Shown here: one piece after another, positions 59,263-64,000 of the stretch
Numbering within the stretch: position 1 is the first letter of the stretch
Layout of the letters: each line of letters begins with the position of its first letter
Program-made: the position numbers and the translations under genes
Origin: CALBTQ01 sp036725605
GTDB lineage: Bacteria > Lernaellota > Lernaellaia > Lernaellales > Lernaellaceae
Length of the DNA stretch: 64,000 nucleotides
Assembly: GCA_036725605.1 (NCBI GenBank)
Contig: DAIMDW010000012.1
Location: forward strand, 79,624 to 143,623
Direction of reading: 5' to 3'
Notes under the pieces: generated by a model
Databases searched by the model: none
What the model was told of the DNA's origin: nothing
What the model saw: only the letters and a program-made list of their open reading frames with translations

Positions 59263-60417
59263 ATGGGCATGTCCAAAACCGTGACGATTATCCTGTTGTG
59301 CCTTTGCCTGTTGGCCATCCCCGCGCTGGCCGACGGGCCGCCCGTGCTGGCCAAGAAGGCGCGCGCCGAACTGGCCGACTTCGAGCGCCTGCCCGAACGC
59401 AACTATTCGTTCCAGACCGAGGGCGACGCGGACACGGTGTATCGTCTCGTCTACGCGTTGATGCTCGAGCTCGATTACACCCCCACCGCCAACGCCGTGC
59501 AGCGCGGCGATCTGATCGGCCCCTTGCTCTCCCGGCACCTGTTCCGCCGTGACAAGCTGGCCGAAGCGGCGATGGTCCGGCTGACCGAAAACGAACAGGG
59601 CGTACAACTGACCATCCGCGGGCTTTACGTCGTGCCCGACAAACAGAACCTGCTGGACCAAAGCGACCGCCAGCCGTCACGTACCGTGCGTAAATTCAAA
59701 AGCCTCTACGAAGCCAAGCGCCAGCTCTACGAGCAAACCGAAAATATGAACACCTACGAGCTGCTGGCCGGCGCCAAGCAGAATCTCGCCGCGCGCACGA
59801 ATCTGGAATCCACCCTCTCGCTGCTGGAACTCATCGAGCAGGCGACCACCGCCCGCTGCCTCGCCGGACGGCAGGCGCGCGAGCTGGCCCACGCGGTGAC
59901 CGCGGAAATCGCCCGCCAGAAAAAACTGACCGAAGCCGCCGAGCAGATGCGCGAGGAAATCAAGCAGGCGATGGCCGAACGCGACTGGCTGGCCGCGCAC
60001 CTGGCCGCCGACAAGCTGCTGCACACCTGTCTGGGCAACGAGGTCGACAAGGAAGACGCGCTCTACAAAGAGGCGCTCAAGGCCCGCGACACCTCGCGCC
60101 GGCGCCTGGCCGCGCGGGGCTCGCTGGTGATCTTCAACGAGCAACTGGCCCCGGCCGAGGAAAACGACATCGCCGTGGGCTTCTCCATTCTCAACGTCGG
60201 CCGCGGCACGGTATCCTCGGTCAAGGTGATCGTCACCACGACCGACGACGCCGGCAAGCCCACCGAAGGGCGCATCGGCCGCAACCACGCCTACACGGTC
60301 GAACTGTCGCCGCCGCTCAAGAGCAACGAATACGCCACCGCGACCGTCCGCCTGCGCTTCGAGCATCCGGCCACGCCGGTGCACGCCAAAGCGCGCGTCG
60401 TCGGCATCAAACGCTAA
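59263..60417 (+). CDS. Exported protein at the end of the Mla-like operon, unknown
   Basis: About 384 residues: signal peptide SKTVTIILLCLCLLAIPALA, an N-terminal alpha/beta part (25-130), a helical coiled-coil-like region (ELLAGAKQNL...QAMAERDWLAAHLAADKLLHTC), then a C-terminal Ig-like beta domain (NDIAVGFSILNVGRGTVSSVKVIVTTTDDAGKP). The domain layout suggests a periplasmic adaptor. ATGs at 59263 and 59269 are both possible. It overlaps the convergent epimerase by four bases. Confidence 0.7.
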   Translation: MGMSKTVTIILLCLCLLAIPALADGPPVLAKKARAELADFERLPERNYSFQTEGDADTVYRLVYALMLELDYTPTANAVQRGDLIGPLLSRHLFRRDKLAEAAMVRLTENEQGVQLTIRGLYVVPDKQNLLDQSDRQPSRTVRKFKSLYEAKRQLYEQTENMNTYELLAGAKQNLAARTNLESTLSLLELIEQATTARCLAGRQARELAHAVTAEIARQKKLTEAAEQMREEIKQAMAERDWLAAHLAADKLLHTCLGNEVDKEDALYKEALKARDTSRRRLAARGSLVIFNEQLAPAEENDIAVGFSILNVGRGTVSSVKVIVTTTDDAGKPTEGRIGRNHAYTVELSPPLKSNEYATATVRLRFEHPATPVHAKARVVGIKR

Positions 60418-61325
60418 CGTAAAATATCTTCCAAAGCGCCCGTCAGGGTCGGGAAACGGAAGGTGTAGCCGGCCTCCTGCAGACGTTTGGGCAGCGCCCG
60501 TTGGCCGTTGAGCAGCATCTCGTCGGCCATTTCACCGAACAGAATTTTTAACGCGAATCCCGGCGTCGCCAGCCCGGCGGGCCGCCCGAGCGCGCGCCCC
60601 AGTTCGCGCGCGAACTCCGCGCTGGTCGTCGGCTGCGGCGCGACGAGGTTGAACGGCCCGCTCAGATCGTCGCGGTCGATCAGGAAGCGGATCGCGCCGA
60701 CCTCGTCGGCCAGGTGGATCCACGGCAGGCCCTGCGTGCCCTTGCCGATCGGCCCGCCGACGAACAGCTTGAACGCCGGCAGCATCCGCGCCAGCGCCCC
60801 GCCCTTGCCCAGAACCATCGCCGTCCGGATGATCGCCCGCCGCACGCCCAAGGCCTCGACCGCCGCCGTCGCCGGCTCCCACTGCCGCGACACATCCGCC
60901 AAAAAACCCGCACCGAACGGATCGTCCTCGGTGAAGATTTTCTCGTCGTCATGACCGTACGCGCCGATGCCCGACGCCTGAATCAGCACGCGCGGTCTGC
61001 GCTCGACCTGGTGCATCGCCTCGACGATCGCCGCCGCCGCGTCCAGTCGGCTTTGCAGAATGTACCGCTTGAGCGAGTTCGACCAACGCCCCGCGCTCAC
61101 GTTTTGCCCGGCCAGGTTGACCACCGCGTCCGCGCCTTCCAGGTGCGCCGCCCAACCCGCCGCCGTGCGCGCGTCCCAGCGCACCAGCGTCGCCCGGTCG
61201 TCCAGGGCGCGCGCGCCGCCGATCGGATTGCGCGTGAGCGCGACGACCTCGTGCCCGTCGGCCAGCAACGAATCGGTCAGCGCCCGCCCGATGAATCCGG
61301 TCGCCCCGGTGATCAGTACTTTCAT
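60414..61325 (-). CDS. TIGR01777-family NAD-dependent epimerase
   Basis: A 303-residue SDR-type protein. GATGFIG at the N terminus binds the dinucleotide. NLAGQNVSAGRWSNSLKRYILQSRL and IQASGIGAYG, with LPWIHLADEVGAIRF, are the TIGR01777 (SDR39U1/YfcH) signatures; the family has a C-terminal DUF1731 part. Physiological substrate is not settled for the family. Confidence 0.9.
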   Translation of the reverse strand: MKVLITGATGFIGRALTDSLLADGHEVVALTRNPIGGARALDDRATLVRWDARTAAGWAAHLEGADAVVNLAGQNVSAGRWSNSLKRYILQSRLDAAAAIVEAMHQVERRPRVLIQASGIGAYGHDDEKIFTEDDPFGAGFLADVSRQWEPATAAVEALGVRRAIIRTAMVLGKGGALARMLPAFKLFVGGPIGKGTQGLPWIHLADEVGAIRFLIDRDDLSGPFNLVAPQPTTSAEFARELGRALGRPAGLATPGFALKILFGEMADEMLLNGQRALPKRLQEAGYTFRFPTLTGALEDILR

Positions 61326-61418
61326 GATTGTCCCCCTGCCTGGGATTCAACACAATTTAAGCACACGCCGCCGTGGGTCAACAACCGCGGGGGATGACAA
61401 GGTGGATACTTCCCGGCG

Positions 61419-61454
61419 TGTGCCACAGTTTACGCCGCCCGGCGTAAGCTGTGC
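61419..61454 (+). repeat. Dispersed hairpin repeat, copy H6
   Basis: GTGTGC then CACAGTTTACGCC (61424-61436), loop GCCC, GGCGTAAGCTGTG (61441-61453). Thirteen pairs with the same single wobble as other copies. Inner stem TTTACGCC / GGCGTAA is unique to this copy. Confidence 0.75.
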
Positions 61455-61466
61455 ATTGTTTGAACC

Positions 61467-61520
61467 CGCACACCTTTTTTTGCGTATCCGCCCCTTTGCT
61501 CGCGGCGGCAAGCTGTGCCA
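61467..61520. repeat. Hairpin repeat remnant, copy H7
   Basis: GCACACCTT (61468 on) and AAGCTGTGC (to about 61519) are the outer arms of the family with one mismatch, but the interior is longer and poorly paired. Lies a few bases from H6. Confidence 0.4.
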
Positions 61521-61556
61521 AGATAGGGCCATTCATCAACCAGCCGGGAGGAAACG

Positions 61557-62102
61557 ATGGCCGGAGCCTATAGCAAAGCGGAAAAACAGTTTCGTACGGC
61601 GATGATCGTTTTTTGCGTGGGCTGCGTGGGATTCGCCGCGCTGTTCGCCTTCGCGCCCGACGGATTCGTCTCGGTGATCAACTGGATCGGCGGACTGTTT
61701 TCCGAAAAAAGCATCTCGCCGCTGATCTCCAAAATCTCGCTGGATAAATACCTGGATATCTTCTACGACGAACCGCTGGGCCTGGCCGGCGAAACCAAGC
61801 TGCCGCCGCACGGCCTGTACATCATCCACTCCGTGTCGCTGATGCTGCTCATGGCGCTCGTGTGCGGCCTGGCTGCGTACGATCCGCGCAAGTATCGCGA
61901 CCTGGCGCTGCTGCCCGTCGGCTACCTGACCTTCGATTTCCTGCTCGGCCTGGCTTTCTACTTCTGGAGTTATCCCTACTTCGCCAACCTGGGCGTGGCG
62001 TTGATGGACGGCCCGCTGGCCATCGTCGTGCTGGTCTTCTACCTACGCGCCCGCTCGGCCAAAGCGCCCGCCGCGCCGACGGTCGCGGGAGGCGCGCACT
62101 GA
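61557..62102 (+). CDS. Small multi-pass membrane protein, unknown
   Basis: A 181-residue protein with about four hydrophobic segments (MIVFCVGCVGFAALFAFAP, LYIIHSVSLMLLMALVCGLAAY, DLALLPVGYLTFDFLLGLAFYFW, LAIVVLVFYL) and an Ala-rich tail. GGGAGG before the ATG. The alpha/beta hydrolase gene follows two bases after its stop. No family recognised. Confidence 0.75.
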   Translation: MAGAYSKAEKQFRTAMIVFCVGCVGFAALFAFAPDGFVSVINWIGGLFSEKSISPLISKISLDKYLDIFYDEPLGLAGETKLPPHGLYIIHSVSLMLLMALVCGLAAYDPRKYRDLALLPVGYLTFDFLLGLAFYFWSYPYFANLGVALMDGPLAIVVLVFYLRARSAKAPAAPTVAGGAH

Positions 62103-62104
62103 CC

Positions 62105-62860
62105 ATGGCCCCGTTCACCACGACCACCGGCGACGGCATCCGCATCGCCGGCGACCTGTTCATGGCCCACGGCTCCAGTCGCGGCACGCTGGTGCTCGCG
62201 CACGGTCTGCCCTCGGGCGCGGCCCCGCCGTCGGACACCACCGACGAAGGTTACCCCGGGCTGGCGCGCCGGCTGGCGCAACGCGGTTTCAGCGTGGCGA
62301 TTTTCAATTTTCGCGGCACCGGCATGAGCGGCGGACATCTGATGATCGACCGCTGGGCCGACGACCTGGGCGCGGTGCTCGATTACCTCGACCGCTCCGA
62401 GGCCAAACGCAAACGTTACGCGGTGATCGGCTTCAGCGCCGGCGGCGCCGCGTCGATCATGCGCAGCGCGCTCGACGAGCGCATCGACCCGCTGATCACC
62501 ATGGCCGCGCCGGCCGATTATTCGTTCCTGCCGATCAACACCGACGCCGAGGCGTGGTACGCGTGGTACCGCGAAATGGGCATGATCCGCGACGGCTACG
62601 GTGAAAATCCGCAGCAGTGGGCGCAGCGGTTCCGCGAAGTCAACGCGCGCGAGGCCATCGCCCGCTCGAAGGCCGAGGAGATTTTCGTCATTCACGGCAC
62701 GGCCGACGACACGGTGCCGGTGACCCACGCGAACATTCTGGCCAAGGCGGCGGGCGACAAGGCGCGGTCGATTCTGATCGCCGGCGGCATCCACCAGATG
62801 CGCCGCGACGAGCGCGCGGTCGATACTTTGTTTGACGTTCTGCAACGCGTTTTTCCGTGA
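62105..62860 (+). CDS. Alpha/beta hydrolase
   Basis: A 251-residue serine hydrolase fold protein: LVLAHGLPSG (oxyanion region), FNFRGTGMSGG, the nucleophile elbow GFSAGGA, then HGTADDTVPV (acid) and GGIHQMRRDERA (His). No signal peptide. Similar to peptidase/esterase-type hydrolases acting on small substrates. Cotranscribed with the membrane gene upstream. Confidence 0.88.
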   Translation: MAPFTTTTGDGIRIAGDLFMAHGSSRGTLVLAHGLPSGAAPPSDTTDEGYPGLARRLAQRGFSVAIFNFRGTGMSGGHLMIDRWADDLGAVLDYLDRSEAKRKRYAVIGFSAGGAASIMRSALDERIDPLITMAAPADYSFLPINTDAEAWYAWYREMGMIRDGYGENPQQWAQRFREVNAREAIARSKAEEIFVIHGTADDTVPVTHANILAKAAGDKARSILIAGGIHQMRRDERAVDTLFDVLQRVFP

Positions 62861-62869
62861 GGGTGCACG

Positions 62870-63325
62870 ATGATTGACGGTGTGAAAACCAAGCGACTCA
62901 AACCGATCCCCGACGAACGCGGACGGCTGATGGAAATCCTGCGCCGCGACGACGAGCTTTTCTCCGAATTCGGCCAGGTGTACGTCACCACCGCCTACCC
63001 CGGCGTGGTCAAGGCGTGGCACTACCACAAGCTGCAGGACGACCATTTCTGCGTGCTGGTCGGCATGATGAAAATCGTCCTTTACGACGCCCGCGACGAC
63101 AGCCCGACCAAGGGCGAGGTCAACGAGTTTTTCCTCGGCGTGCACAACCCGCTGGTCCTGCGCATTCCGCGCGGCGTCTACCACGGCTTCAAGTGCATCA
63201 GCGACACCGAAGCCCTGTGTCTGAACGTGCCGACCAACACGTACAATTACAGCGATCCCGACGAATACCGCCTGCCCGCCCACACCGATAAAATCCCCTA
63301 TGACTGGAGCCGGGTGGATAAATAG
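62870..63325 (+). CDS. dTDP-4-dehydrorhamnose 3,5-epimerase-like cupin
   Basis: A 151-residue cupin of the RfbC family: ERGRLMEILRRDD, VYVTTAYPGVVKAWHYHKLQDDHFCVLVG and RIPRGVYHGFKCIS supply the barrel and the His residues expected at the active site. A little shorter than classic RmlC (about 180), and like the sugar-epimerase-like subgroup without other rhamnose genes near. Confidence 0.85.
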   Translation: MIDGVKTKRLKPIPDERGRLMEILRRDDELFSEFGQVYVTTAYPGVVKAWHYHKLQDDHFCVLVGMMKIVLYDARDDSPTKGEVNEFFLGVHNPLVLRIPRGVYHGFKCISDTEALCLNVPTNTYNYSDPDEYRLPAHTDKIPYDWSRVDK

Positions 63326-63391
63326 GCCGATCGGTCTTAAGCTCTTGGCAATCGATGAAACCGCCGGCCAAGTGAGGTTAACGACAGGTAC

Positions 63392-64000
<609 letters not shown>

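Overview
The window is a GC-rich chromosomal stretch from a diderm (Gram-negative-type) bacterium. The evidence is the start of a type II secretion GspC, an MlaE/MlaF/MlaD lipid-transport operon, many lipobox signal peptides and at least one probable outer-membrane barrel. CheX, PilZ, DUF4388, FHA/sigma-54 activators and acidic-linker lipoproteins suggest a deltaproteobacteria-like lineage (Myxococcota/Bdellovibrionota grade or a related uncultured phylum). That placement is inference. Nothing here fixes the species, and no phage, integron or CRISPR array is visible.

Layout. 1-2.6 kb: gspC start (minus), then three overlapping genes of a sodium-pumping biotin-dependent decarboxylase (gamma-like subunit, biotin carrier, beta subunit) behind a good sigma-70 promoter. 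2.9-6.7 kb: an acidic lipoprotein and a MoxR ATPase/VWA pair. 6.8-10.4 kb: DUF6765 protein, murA, prmC and tRNA-Pro(TGG). 10.7-19.5 kb: mostly exported proteins, including two YCF48/BNR-repeat paralogues, a GT-C-like membrane protein, a barrel protein and two acidic lipoproteins. 19.6-22.9 kb: an operon with ATGA overlaps encoding an FHA-sigma54 activator, a QueG-like Fe-S protein and threonine aldolase. 22.9-28.8 kb: a double metallo-beta-lactamase-fold protein broken by an in-frame TGA, an acidic lipoprotein, a CPBP protease, a C25 (gingipain-like) peptidase lipoprotein and a small lipoprotein. 29.0-33.8 kb: a Gld-like ABC exporter cluster (ATPase, permease, GldG-like, DUF4340) behind a 30-bp palindrome. 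33.9-37.1 kb: rpoZ, a small ORF, dnaJ, a PilZ protein and cheX.

37.1-39.4 kb is a visibly AT-rich island with one gene: two GAF domains, a coiled coil and a C-terminal TIR-like/nucleoside-deoxyribosyltransferase-like domain, a possible stand-alone sensor-effector. 39.5-46.3 kb: secreted metallophosphoesterase, HEAT-like protein, a large protein joining a degenerate receiver, DUF4388, a J domain with HED in place of HPD and TPRs, a TPR membrane protein and a DHH phosphoesterase. 46.4-51 kb: repeat-rich spacer, diacylglycerol-kinase-type enzyme, ogt, catalase and an Fe-S protein. 51.2-60.4 kb: one long plus-strand run with a sugar isomerase-like protein, an AmgK/MurU-like pair, lipoprotein, MlaE-MlaF-MlaD, an ABC-2-like membrane protein and a periplasmic protein, an envelope-maintenance locus. 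60.4-64 kb: TIGR01777 epimerase, small membrane protein, alpha/beta hydrolase, RfbC-like cupin and the start of secA.

Two themes cut across the window. First, eight exported proteins carry aspartate-rich segments in two arrangements: directly after the lipidated Cys (C-G-Asp-rich), or at the C terminus just before a terminal Gly-Cys-Gly-Cys. Second, an intergenic hairpin family (about seven copies) has stem sequences that differ between copies but stay paired, with a constant G-T wobble.
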